Shown here in pieces: positions 27,312 through 36,768 of a stretch of DNA of 64,000 nt. The notes under the pieces were generated by a model. That model ran no database searches, was not told the DNA's origin, and worked only from the letters and a program-made list of their open reading frames with translations. A program made the position numbers and the translations under genes. The DNA is from Symsagittifera roscoffensis (Eukaryota > Xenacoelomorpha > Acoela > Convolutidae): NCBI RefSeq assembly GCF_963678635.1, contig NC_087062.1:13436670-13500669 (forward strand), written 5' to 3'. The first letter of the stretch is position 1; the number at the start of each line of letters is the position of its first letter.

Positions 27312-27990
27312 GCAACGATTTCTGAAAAAAGTTTCCAAGAAACGAAAAAATAATATTTTTTTTCTATTTTTTTTATTTTGTAGAAGTTTTTGACCAGAGC
27401 CACTCTCAAAACTTGTTAGTTGTTTAGAAGATATGATAGAGTTTCTTGTATCCTAATTTTATTCAGTCTGCAAAAATTTTTTGGAAATTAACTTTGAAAA
27501 AATACCAATACATTTTTTTGAAGTTTTTTCGAAGAGCCACACAAAACATTTAAAGGGTCTCTTCATTTTTTTTGAAAATTTTTCAGCGTTTCATGCATCT
27601 TTGTTTTTCGCAGTCTACTAAGTGTTTCAAAAACGATTATTGAAATAAAAACTTATTTTTGCCCTTTTTGAAAACTGTTCGTTAAAAATTTATAGACCAA
27701 AACCATACTCAAAACTTATTGAAAGTAATCATGGTTAGAAGTAACTGAGAGCATTTCTTGTAATCTTGCTTTTTCCATTCCATCAAAAATTTCCTGAAGA
27801 AAACGAGAAACTTATAATTTCATTTTTTTCGATCAATTTTTTCTAGGATGAGAAAAGTTTTTATGTTCAAGACGAGAAAAATGTTTTCATCAGCAGCCTA
27901 CAACATCGAGCAGCAACCTACTTCATCAATCATCAAAATGATTTTTGCGGCTAAGTGGCGGCTCTAGATTGGGTACTTTGTTTCTGGTTT
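27312..27990. repeat. Diverged tandem dimer of about 305 bases
   Basis: Two loosely similar units lie next to each other inside the TIR element. For example, GACCAGAGCCACTCTCAAAA near 27393 corresponds to GACCAAAACCATACTCAAAA near 27697, and both are followed by a TTTCTTGTA run. Similarity is low, and AT-richness makes the exact ends unclear. Confidence 0.4.
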
Positions 27991-28628
27991 TTGAGATTCT
28001 CCAAATTTGTGTTTTATCAAAAAAATGAGTACTCTTAAATGCTCCCAAAAAATATCCAAACGAAAGCCGTCATTATTATCGTCAAAGCCATCAGCGACGA
28101 AGTTGGAAGCTCAAGTGACGACTCAAGAACTGAAAAGTTTTTAGAATACACACGCAATTGTGTGAAAAAACTGAGTTAAGAAAAACTAATTTTCATCTGG
28201 TGCTTTTGTTCTTTGCTTGGATTTACGTCTTTACATTTATAATCTCATTTAATATAAACTGTGTTTTTTCCTTTTTTGAGAGATTTAGGAATAACTTGTC
28301 AATCAAAACTTGACAATAACCGCCTATCACAAAGAAAGTAAAAAAATGATGCTTTCTGTGGTCAACCGCCTAGACGGCTGTGTGTATGTATGTGTAGCTA
28401 AAATTGCTTCCTTCTTCCACGAACGCTACTTGGTTGGCTTTGCGTGTAAAGCTGTTTTTGCCCAAAAAACTTGTATTTTCCAAGATTTTGCAAAAAAAAA
28501 TGTTTCCTTTAAAAGAGGTTATCTTTAAAGAAAATTATTTTGCAAGATCCTGCAAGAATCTTGCAAGATCTTTTAAAGAGATGCATCCTCTTTAAAGGAA
28601 TCTTGCAAGATAACCTCCCTTGATCGAC

Positions 28629-29265
28629 TAAGGTAGGTGCCCATCGTAACAACTGAAGTTCGTACGTTTGTTTCGTTAACATTCCAGTTCTGTATAACTT
28701 TTTTTCTCTCCAGGCAAATTCAGGTACTGCAAACAGCCATCGGAATAGGTCGAATTACATATCACAATAAATCAGAAAATTTGTTTCATTAAAATATCAT
28801 ATTTTAAAAAACTTCCCATTGTCAAGAAAAACCTGTTTGAAATTTTAGTCTAACTTTAAGCGCGTAACGAAAGCAACTAGATCTTACTTTTGTAGTACGA
28901 AACTTGGTTTAAATAGTTTTTGAAGCTTCATTCAGCGCTTCTTTAACGATACAAAAATTTTTGTTGTCTTTTTTTTATAAATGTGGTCGGTCGGAACATT
29001 CTTTGCTATTTGACAGCAACCGCCTTTATTTGTTTGAATTTTGAATTTTCTAAGCATTTTTTGGGACCTTGTTTTGGTCTAGTACACGAATTAGAATTTA
29101 TTTAACATTTCACTGTTTCTTATGTTTTTTTTTGCATTTTAAAACCTCACGTAATCCAGCCTTTTTAAAAATTTTGTCCAACCTTTCTGAAAATTTTGTT
29201 CAACGAAGCTTCTAATACAAAATATTAATGGATAATTAGTTCGAAAAAATTGTGATGCAATTTAC
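28629..29265. other. Rest of PCED1 intron 2
   Basis: AT-rich intronic sequence between the TIR element and exon 2. The donor of this intron is GTAAAT at 29265-29260 on the minus strand. I see nothing else in it. Confidence 0.6.
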
Positions 29266-29812
29266 CAATCCAGTTCAACCTGTGCTTCATGAGGTGGTAT
29301 AGGTCGATTGTCTCGAATCCGAGTTGTTTAGCTACGTTCTCGGCGATGCAGACAGCCTCTTCTATCCACTGCAACACATTGAACTTCAACACTTCTCGGT
29401 CGGCCGGCTGAACTATTCCTCCAGATGAACACTTTTGGGTAACTGGGGGCTGGTGAAGCCAGATAAGTCTGCAGTTCGATGAGAAGAGAAACACCAGCCT
29501 TTTGCAGATCAAACGCACATTCTGCTTGTAGGCAAAGCGATCAAACGGAATACCGCCTCTGTTCACGTCCCAGATAGCTGAGTTGATAAAGAAAACATCA
29601 GGGTGGAAATCGGCGTAGATGTTGTGCACGAACGCCCACACTATTGAATTGAATGACTTAGTGATGAAGTAGAAACGAACGTGGAATTCACCCTGGCGAT
29701 ACTCGCGGACTTCTCGATACAAAGGATCGTTCTTTAGTTCCTCGAAAATACCCCCATCGAGTAGTATGTCATTGACAACAGTCTTGGGACCCTCAAAACA
29801 CGAACAAATATA
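29266..29812 (-). CDS. PCED1-like PC-esterase, exon 2 (core)
   Basis: This exon encodes the middle of the esterase domain. Family landmarks on the minus strand are YREVREYRQG followed by RFYFITKSF, then FINSAIWDVNRGG (the conserved N-S-x-x-W-D block that follows the central strand), then LIWLHQPPV and DLYHLMKHRLNWI. The donor ATTG/GTAAAT leaves one base that joins exon 3 in frame. Two acceptors are possible, both phase 0. AAAG before 29812 adds the seven residues YICSCFE; GAG before 29791 starts directly at GPKTVVND. I prefer 29812, because it gives FEG before DILLDGG, close to the F-E-x-D-x-L-x-x-G-G pattern I know from the family, and because AAG is the more usual acceptor. No stop or frameshift is seen. 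Confidence 0.85.
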
Positions 29813-30191
29813 CTTTAAATAACAAAACTATAAATTGCGAGCGTGCATAAGGAGGACGAGCACTCTCTCCCTCAATTATGGCCGCCAATTTTTCCAAAGG
29901 GTCAATTTTTTGGTACCCTTTGGTACAATTCTGCAATCCACATTTGACTGATCATTAGTAAAAAATTTTCTTGAGACACCTTTGGCGCCCATGAAACGCG
30001 TTTGAACAAAAACCTTCAAAAAACCGGCCTGTTGTTTATGAAATTAGTCTCAAGAAGTTTTCTCAAAAAAGGGTTTTGAGATTGCTCAAACGCTTTGAGA
30101 TTTTCTTAGAAAATCATTTGGATTTTAAATAAAAATAAGATTTTAAATGGGGCTAGGTTGGTGACTTGGAAAGCAATTCGAGCAAGCGTAC
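29813..30191. other. PCED1 intron 1
   Basis: Intron of about 0.38-0.40 kb with donor GTACGC at 30191-30186 (minus strand). It contains nothing else recognisable. Confidence 0.7.
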
Positions 30192-30422
30192 CTTGACCTT
30201 GTTCTCTTGCTTGGTCAAGTACCTCTGCTCCTGCAATAATAACACTATGTCCTTATACAGATCCCTTTGCACACTGCAGCCCATGATTATCACCCGCTTT
30301 CCCCACAACAACCTCTGAGCGGCACTCACTCCGAATTGGATCGGATCATCCACGCACAAGGTGTCATGGCCCGCAAACGTCCATGTAGATTTATCCATTC
30401 CCACAGCGACACAAAAGAACAT
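30192..30422 (-). CDS. PCED1-like PC-esterase, exon 1 (N-terminus)
   Basis: The family (PC-esterase, PCED1/FAM113) is a eukaryotic branch of SGNH hydrolases; substrates of PCED1 proteins are not established to my knowledge. This exon opens at ATG 30422, or at the inner ATG 30398, and encodes about 77 residues ending at donor GTACGC. RVIIMGCSVQRDLYKD carries the block I serine (residue 50). The family normally has GDS here; this copy reads GCS, a change next to the nucleophile. LLLQEQRYLTKQENKVK follows, as expected for the helix after block I. With exons 2 and 3 it makes a protein of about 293-300 residues with serine, Asn-block and DGVHW all present, so apart from the GCS change it looks intact. 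Which ATG is used is unknown. Confidence 0.82.
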
Positions 30423-31201
30423 AAAAAAGTGAAAAATTAAAAATCATTTCATTCTTTGTAGCTCGACTGCGTTGGTGTCCTTCCGCGAAACATGCACTTA
30501 GTTGAAAAAGTGTCAATTAACTCAAAAGAACAGAAAAAACTACCAGTTATTACTGAAACCGTTAAAAAAAACAAGACTGCTCGTATCAGCGTGACGCCTT
30601 GAGTGTTCCAACTGCCCTCTGACGTCTATTGAGTAGTTTTCAATCTTATGAAAAATGATGAATAGCTTTAATACAAAATATCTTTCATAAATAGCTTTTT
30701 CATACATAAATTTTACAAAAACACTGTCAAAAATGGCTAGTGAAAAAATAGAAATTTGTCTGGAGACAAAAACCACCCCGAGCTCAGTTATTCCGCCATT
30801 TTCTTCACAAATTAAAGCAACCGTGCCTCAAAAACCTTTGAATTCAATTTTTTCTGGTTGGCAGAATTTTGATAAAATTGTCAGAAATTTCTGAAATAAA
30901 ATCTCGGAACTAAAAGTTCATTTTGTTATTTGCGCTTTTTTTCTTGTGTTATCCGCGAGTGTATTTAGAGCGTTAACAAATTTTATATCTTTTTTCGGAA
31001 AAAAACCCAATACTGTCACAACTAAATTAATTCTTTTAATTTTGTTCGCTTAGAACTTTTCTCTTTTTTCCTGTCAAAATTTCGCTTTATCTTCACGGTT
31101 TCATGAAAACAAAACTTTCAAAATAATGTTTATACTTTCAAATATCATGGATATTCTGGCTAAAAACTCGGAATTCATGCATAAGAGTTTTTGTCCGGGG
31201 T
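30423..31201. other. Upstream region of the PCED1-like gene
   Basis: AT-rich and presumably contains the promoter and 5' UTR of the minus-strand gene. I see no TATA box or other site that I could defend. Confidence 0.4.
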
Positions 31202-31569
31202 AAATCACTCATAGAGTAATTTCAGATAAGGTACACCGTCTGTTCGTCACGCTTATTTTCGGCCGTATAGACTTGTGCAACTTGTTAGTCTAATACCAAT
31301 CTTAATCTTACTCTTTAATCTCCTAGTCTCAATAGATCTAGTGTATACTGGTATTTGCGAGTTAGTCTTGGAGCTTGACATAAACGAGAACAACTGTAGT
31401 CTAAGATTTATTAAAATTATTCTGGTGCTGCAACTACAAGTAGTTTCAGCACTACAAATAATTGTCAGTACTAGTGAAGGAATATTATTGGTTAGTTGGT
31501 ATTAATTTATAGGTATAGTTTTACCAATAATATAATTGGTTTATAAATATTAGTCCAGAACTGGTTGCA
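31202..31569 (-). mobile_element. LTR of a related element, reverse orientation
   Basis: Read on the minus strand, it starts TGCAACCAGTTCTGG at 31569 and follows the solo LTR at 23395 through AACCAATTATATTATTG. It then passes the palindrome (31425-31452), CTAGATCTATTGAGACTAG, GTTGCACAAG and GTGACGAACAGACGGTGTAC, and finishes at the ACTCTATGAGT landmark. The last 30 bases of a typical LTR are diverged or lost. The sequence just before its start, CGGATGGG, is the same as that before the 3' LTR of element A, so this is the 3' LTR of an element running leftwards. Confidence 0.75.
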
Positions 31570-32351
31570 CCCATCCGAGGTTTAGAGAATTTTTAGTTTT
31601 CAAGTTTTTTATTGTAGTGATGGACGGATGGAACGTTTTCTTATTCTTTCGGGTAATTTTCTTTTGAGTAGTTGGAGCAGTGACTTCATGAAGAGAGGAG
31701 ATATGTAGTTGTTTGTGTAGAGGAGAGAAGAACAGTAGTTTCTTTTGGAAGCAGTGACTGCGTGAGAGAAGAGTGAGAGGCAGTTGTTCGTGTTTCGGAG
31801 TAGGTGTTTTCATAGAGAGAAGGGGGACAGTTGTTCGTTTTCCAGAAGTGGGTCTCGTATATCTTAGATCTTAGATCGTCGAAACTTCAGATTTATGCAA
31901 GGAGATGTTGAGTTCTTTAAGCTAGAGCAAGACTGCGTGCAAGATGGAGTTTAACTTCTTTTGTGTGAAGCGCCAACTGACTAGGATCCGTTTGTGAAGT
32001 CAACATCGAGTTGGCCATTGTTCTTCTTCAATGTGTACCTTTGCTACCATGTTGGGTCCATACTTTAAATCCCTTGAGGGTTGTGACTACGGCAACAAAA
32101 CAATAGATATGACATTCCAAAGTCGGAATGCCGTCGAACTTTCATCTCCCTTTGCTGCTCGTTCCTTTTGCTCTTGAAAAATTTTTTATATTACCTTTTT
32201 ATATCTATATCTTGTTAGTGAGATCAGTTTTACTTATGATATTTATCAGTTGTTTCCGCAAAAGCGTTTTGATTTAGGTTCGGTCATTTTAAACCGTCGC
32301 TCACCCTTGAGCAACTCTCGTCAAAATTAGGAGTGCGTGTCATACACGTGC
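31570..32351 (-). mobile_element. 3' internal fragment of a reverse-oriented LTR element
   Basis: On the minus strand this matches the 3' non-coding region of element A (about 52.8-53.5 kb) in order. Shared landmarks are CACTCCTA, CTCAAGGGTGAG, AACGCTTTTG, then AACGTTC followed by CATCC words, and CGGATGGG at the LTR junction. Identity is moderate, as expected for a related subfamily. The fragment enters the assembly gap, so how much of the element remains is unknown. Confidence 0.65.
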
Positions 32352-32551
32352 NNNNNNNNNNNNNNNNNNNNNNNNNNNNNNNNNNNNNNNNNNNNNNNNN
32401 NNNNNNNNNNNNNNNNNNNNNNNNNNNNNNNNNNNNNNNNNNNNNNNNNNNNNNNNNNNNNNNNNNNNNNNNNNNNNNNNNNNNNNNNNNNNNNNNNNNN
32501 NNNNNNNNNNNNNNNNNNNNNNNNNNNNNNNNNNNNNNNNNNNNNNNNNNN
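32352..32551. other. Assembly gap (200 N)
   Basis: Exactly 200 undetermined bases. The round number suggests a placeholder, so the true distance may differ. It interrupts the reverse-oriented LTR element and lies on the side where the missing 3' exons of the GPCR would be expected. Confidence 1.
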
Positions 32552-34296
32552 ATTCGCTTGAAAGTACAAGTGTAATAGAAGGTTTCCCAGGAATTAAACG
32601 GGTTTCTAATTTAAAACGAAATTTGCTAAGTTTTCGTGCTTTGATAGTTTCAATTTAAGTATTGAATGATGTTTACGCGAATGTTTGCGCCAATTTAACT
32701 TTACGCGAATGAGGCAAGTTATATACTTTTGAGAAAAAATTAAAAAAGAACCGACCGGCGCCTTTTGAGTAAGTTAATTGCGATATTTGCCCAATTATCT
32801 AATTATATTTGCCCAAAGAATCTTATTCGGGACACGCTCTATTACATTTTTACCTTAATCGAGAAAAATCAAATGGCAGTTGGAACATTCAGTTCAAAGT
32901 TTTGCCTTGTTACGAGCTGCCTTCTTTACATCGATTTTCAAAAACAAAACATGAAACATGAAAACTCTCAACATTTGTTCATTTGGAATTTAAACTTTCA
33001 TTAACCGTAAAACCTATTATTATCTTAAAATGCAGTATTCCAAAAACATTATAATGGGATGCACCCTTATTGGTTTACTTGGTGAAAATTGCGTTTCAGT
33101 TAGCAATTTCAAAAAATGACCTCCAATTTTCATATTTACAGTAAAGTTTTGATTTTGGGCAATTCATAACATACAGATGCAATTTCACATCAGATTTGTA
33201 AGCCAACTTAATTTGCACTCTTCCGAACAACATATTATATGCAGAATAAATTTTTAATTGTTCAATTGGCTACATATAAGGTTCCCCTGCAGATAAATTA
33301 GGTGGGGATTTGTACCCCGCATTGAAGTTCCATAGATAAAAATCAATTATTAAGGATTTTTTTATCCTCTCCAAAAAAACATCTAAAATAATCGATTATT
33401 ATAAAGAATTAATAAAAACAAATAAGTTAGAGATCACTTTGATTCATTATAATTGAGGGGAGTGAGGGAAGGTTGGGTGAAGGGGTAGGTGGCGTATTAA
33501 GGTTGGGGATGAAAGTGAAATTTGGCGTGTTCAACTTGAGTGTTAAAATTGAGAAGAGCTGGGTTTAAATTGTAAGGAGTATGGGTTTGCAAAAATAAGT
33601 TGATACGATTTAAGAATTGACCAGCTAGGACTGTGAATAATGCAGAAAAAGCTGCAAACTTTGCAGAAAAAATGAAAAAGTTTTATAGAGACTATAATCC
33701 ATTATAAACTACTGTAATGCAGTTTAAATGGATTATAATTGACTTAATTTCTCTAACAATAAGAGATTATTGTGGATTACAACTGATTGCGCGGTCCCAA
33801 AGTGTAATTATAATCATAATGGCAAAACTTTGGCCACGAAAATTGATTTTAATCGATTAGTATCAATCATAATGGCAAAACTTTGGCCATGAAAATCGAT
33901 TTTAATCGATTAGTATCAATCAATCCAGGGCTAATTCGTAGTTATACCGGGCTTCGCTCTGACAGTTTTGTCAGCATTCAAAGTAAAAACAGTTCATTTC
34001 GAAACTAACCAAAACCCCTCTACTTATATGTTCGCCGGTTCAAGTTTACCAGTGTTGACCGATTAGCTATAACTGACAAGATTTCAAAATATAAAACTAA
34101 TTGCGGTTTCTGAATTTCCTAGAGGAGCTATCAAGATGCCTTAACAGATATGCCTAGGGATAGTCTGTTTTTGTGTTGTATCGCCACATTCAGCGAAATT
34201 CTTTCCTTGCGACTCAAGGCCGAGTCTAGAATTATTTCAAATGTGGTACGATAGAACTTAAAAATTGTACCAATTTCACGTTGAATTGCTACTTAC
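32552..34296. other. AT-rich sequence downstream of GPCR exon 3
   Basis: I searched it by eye on the minus strand for GPCR helices 5-7 (an NPxxY or CWxP motif) and found none. It contains a 53-bp tandem duplication (listed separately). It also contains an imperfect inverted repeat near 33690-33742, where ATAATCCATT is mirrored by AATGGATTAT. Confidence 0.5.
33812..33917. repeat. 53-bp direct repeat, two units
   Basis: Units 33812-33864 and 33865-33917 are nearly identical, each starting AATCATAATGGCAAAACTTT and containing ATTTTAATCGATTAG. A third unit is only begun. Two or three base differences separate the copies. Confidence 0.9.
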
Positions 34297-34511
34297 TGAG
34301 TTTCAGATTCCTCAAGTTCGACAAATGCAGACATGATCAAAGACGGAATGAATAGCACAGTCATGGTCACAAGCAGGACAGTCCAGGCAATTTTTGGCTT
34401 CTTGAACTTCGTCTTGTAGCTCTGTGGGTAGAGAAAGCAGACGCATCTGTCAATGGCTATGATCGCAATTATCCAATATGTTGCATATGTCGTCAAAAAG
34501 TCAAAACTGGC
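34297..34511 (-). CDS. Rhodopsin-class GPCR, exon 3 (TM3-TM4)
   Basis: Minus-strand exon encoding the end of helix 3 and helix 4 of a class A receptor. It begins ASFDFLTTYATYWIIAIIAI, followed by DRC, the variant of the DRY motif at the cytoplasmic end of helix 3. A basic second intracellular loop (YKTKFKKPKIAW) and the hydrophobic helix 4 (VLLVTMTVLFIPSLIM) follow. An acidic stretch ending in SET leads to a perfect donor CA/GTAAGT at 34296. The open frame can be read across the 5' boundary, but the helix-3 spacing fits if the exon begins at GCC (34511), after TTTTTGAG. The ligand class cannot be told. Confidence 0.8.
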
Positions 34512-34938
34512 CTCAAAAACAAAAAATAGACTAAGCTAACCTGTATCATAAAAAGCAATGGGGGCGTTTAACAACAAATAAATCAAGCAGAGATCATGTA
34601 TAAAACAACGGACATTATTTTGCCTAAGAAATGACATATTTAAGTATCTTAATCTTAAATCCTAAATCTTAAAAATTATCTAAACTTTATTGTTGTCATC
34701 ATGCAATCATTTGCGTCGTGTTGAACACATGTAGAATTGTGAACAGATACTTTTTTCATACGTTACTTCACACTTAAAACATATATAAAACTGAAAACAA
34801 TGAGTTTGGGGGAGGCGGTTGAAAAACAGGAAAAGGTGAGTGGAAAATGGAAAAAGTTTCTTTTTTTCTTATTGCAACTGATTACTATGATGAATCGCAA
34901 CTGACTAATATGGTTATGAATGCATAGAAAAGTGTCCT
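34512..34938. other. GPCR intron 2, irregular boundary
   Basis: The donor side reads TTCG/GTAGGA on the minus strand and the acceptor side TTTTTGAG/GCC. A GT-AG splice would join phase 1 to phase 0 and break the frame. The distance from the helix-3 cysteine (end of exon 2) to the arginine of DRC needs exactly one residue between F and A. That would be met by joining ..TTCGGT directly to GCC, an AG-AG intron, giving glycine. See findings. Confidence 0.5.
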
Positions 34939-34940
34939 AC

Positions 34941-35051
34941 CGAATATGCAGACTTTGTTGTTGAAGTCGAACACTCTTCTCTTCTTCATGCAGTCCAGTC
35001 CATCGACGAAGGCGTCTAGCACTATCGCTATACTGTCAGCCACTGTCAGAG
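34941..35051 (-). CDS. Rhodopsin-class GPCR, exon 2 (TM2)
   Basis: It follows the acceptor TTTTCTAG at 35052. It encodes LTVADSIAIVLDAF, helix 2 with the conserved LxxAD aspartate, then a basic extracellular loop DCMKKRRVFDFNNKVCIF. The cysteine in KVCIF is the usual helix-3 disulfide partner. The first two bases complete a codon with the last base of exon 1, giving IYLQ-T-LTVADS in frame, so exons 1 and 2 belong to one gene although they lie 19.4 kb apart. The 3' boundary is discussed under intron 2. Confidence 0.82.
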
Positions 35052-35107
35052 CTAGAAAACGAAAAAAATAATAGACAAGACTAAATTGCCTTTCAACCGA
35101 AAGGCAT

Positions 35108-35517
35108 TGGAACGTGATCTAAACTACATTTTATAATTGGATAAATTGGAAAGTTCACCACTGTAAAATATTTAATATTAACCAATCATAATCCATCTAA
35201 CTAACAACCCACTCATTTGTAAGTGCTGAAATTACTTGTAATTTCAGCACCAGAGAGATTTGAATTTAACTTAGAAATTAGTTGCCTCTCCAAGAGAACT
35301 TCAGCAGTTGCAATAAGCCAGTATACTCTAGATCTATTGAGCCTAGCAGAGACTAGTTAAACACCCTGAGACTAATAGATATAAGAGTAAGATTAGGATC
35401 GGTATTAGACTAAGAAGTTGCACGAATCTATCCGGCCGAAAATAAGATAGCGTGACGAGCAGACGGTGTACCCTATCCGAAATTACTCCATGAGCTAACC
35501 ACATCGGTCATAACTCA
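35108..35517 (+). repeat. 5' LTR of element A
   Basis: It begins TGGAACGTGATCTAAAC and ends CATAACTCA. It carries a 20-base segment around GTTAAACACC that is absent from the 3' LTR of the same element but present in the 5' LTR of element B. The two LTRs otherwise differ by scattered substitutions, so the insertion is not brand new. Confidence 0.92.
35223..35250. promoter_or_regulatory. 28-bp LTR palindrome
   Basis: GTGCTGAAATTAC, two bases, then its exact reverse complement. The palindrome recurs in every LTR here: 23514-23541, 31425-31452, 53631-53658 and 55908-55935. In the solo LTR both arms change together (AAATTA/TAATTT becomes AAACTA/TAGTTT), so the symmetry is kept. It may be a hairpin in the transcript or a binding site for a dimeric factor. 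Confidence 0.8.
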
Positions 35518-35519
35518 TC

Positions 35520-35536
35520 TGGTGCGACCATAAGTC
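35520..35536 (+). promoter_or_regulatory. Primer binding site of element A
   Basis: TGGTGCGACCATAAGTC starts two bases after the LTR, the usual place for the tRNA primer site. TGG pairs with the tRNA CCA end. The same sequence stands at the same place in element B. I could not assign the tRNA with confidence; the next base implies an A discriminator. Confidence 0.8.
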
Positions 35537-35604
35537 TCGAATAAGACCTTAATAGCTTAAAATTAGCCAAACATAGATTAGAATTTAGACAAAACATTAT
35601 CAAA

Positions 35605-35877
35605 ATGTTACACGATAATAATTTAATTGAAATGTCTCTACGACTCAATAGATCAGAGCCGATATTCCGAACAATACTATAACTACCCGGTATTGGAAGA
35701 AGAACTCGGACAAGAGACGATATACGACTACATAGAAACTTACCATTTAGTTTTATGGTTGTACGGCAAAAGCCAACACAAACCTTTGTATTTAGAATCT
35801 TATTAGCAATGAATTTAGATTTTCATTTGCAAACACAAAATTTTGAAGTAAATCTTCATGATCATTTCAGGCGCTAA
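35605..35877 (+). pseudogene. ORF0 of element A (broken)
   Basis: Counterpart of the intact 90-residue ORF at 56290-56562 in element B. Length and frame are identical over 91 codons, with no indel, but a TAA at 35680-35682 (codon 26) interrupts it here. It lies between the primer site and gag, where most Ty3/Gypsy elements have only leader. The protein is basic in its first half (an RR.RTRDD run) and ends HDHFRR. I recognise no domain. See the element B entry. Confidence 0.55.
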
Positions 35878-36167
35878 AAAAAAATTATTCATGTACAATA
35901 ACGATTGATAAAAAGATCTCAGATCGTTTTCCTAATTTCTGCAGTATTATATAAAACATATTTGAAAAATATTTATTGAAAATAAAAATAAAAATTAGTA
36001 GCATGACAATAAATAATTAGTAATCATAAATCATCTTGTTGTTCCAGCTCCATCACCTAAACATAACAGCAATCATAAGCTCACTAATATCTTTGAAAAA
36101 ATAAATCTTTTTATTAAATAAAATTAAACCATTTTAAACTTAAAAATTCACTTAATTTTAAAAATCA

Positions 36168-36682
36168 GATCATCAAGGCTTATCCTTGGATCTTAATAAA
36201 TTTTCTATCTCACTAAATTAAAAACCTGATCATCAAGGCCTATCCCTGGATCAAAAAGAACAATTTTGTTCTCCATCACCCACTTAGCAAGTGTCTAACG
36301 ACCTCAAACGTCGATTCACTATCCAACCTTTTCAAAAGACCCAGGACTAATAGAATTTTTTCAATAAAACTAACCATTGAATTTAAGATAAACAGTGAAG
36401 AACTTCGGTTATTCATCCTTCACTTGAACCCTCCTCTTACAAGACCCAGGATAGATCTTAGACTTAGTAAGTTTAAAATAGTATCGAACGAACTGCTTGC
36501 GTTCTAATTATACCTGAACCTTGTGGATCAATTTACTATTCTCCAACCCTTGAACACAATCACTACCCCTAAGTAAGATTAAGTAAGTTAACACCTTAAC
36601 TTATACTAGCCACGAGAAAGTAGAACATCATTCTCCGGAATCGATATACTTTTCTCTCCAACCCTGAACAAAAAGACCCAGG
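36168..36682 (+). promoter_or_regulatory. Leader repeats of element A
   Basis: The untranslated leader carries two short hairpin-forming direct repeats, 36168-36192 and 36228-36252, each with CAAGG-5 bases-CCTTG or a near match inside GATC ends. AGACCCAGG then occurs three times (36337, 36442, 36674). Most of these are kept in element B (hairpins near 56850 and 56910; ACCCAGG near 57018 and 57121). A role in RNA packaging or dimerisation is possible but not shown. Confidence 0.5.
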
Positions 36683-36768
36683 TTAAGCTAACCAAAAAAT
36701 CGTAAGGACTAACAGTCTAAGGAAATAGAAATAACTAACAACTTCTTGCATCCCTCATCCTAAACCTT

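Larger units (their letters stand above)
25738..28628. mobile_element. Non-autonomous TIR element in PCED1 intron 2
   Basis: The two ends are inverted copies of each other over about 29 bases with one mismatch. The left end starts GTCGATCAAAGGAGGTTATC at 25738; the right end is its complement, finishing at 28628. Inside both ends lie repeats of the word CTTGCAAG. The 2.9-kb interior has no ORF resembling a transposase, so it would be non-autonomous. I see no convincing target duplication directly outside the ends (flanks ..CCGTG and TAAGG..), so the exact outer edge is uncertain. It could also be a larger foldback repeat. It sits wholly in the intron between 25227 and 29265. Confidence 0.65.

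Noticed and set aside
32327-32575. Open frames across the N gap
   Set aside because: They exist only because undetermined bases contain no stop codons.
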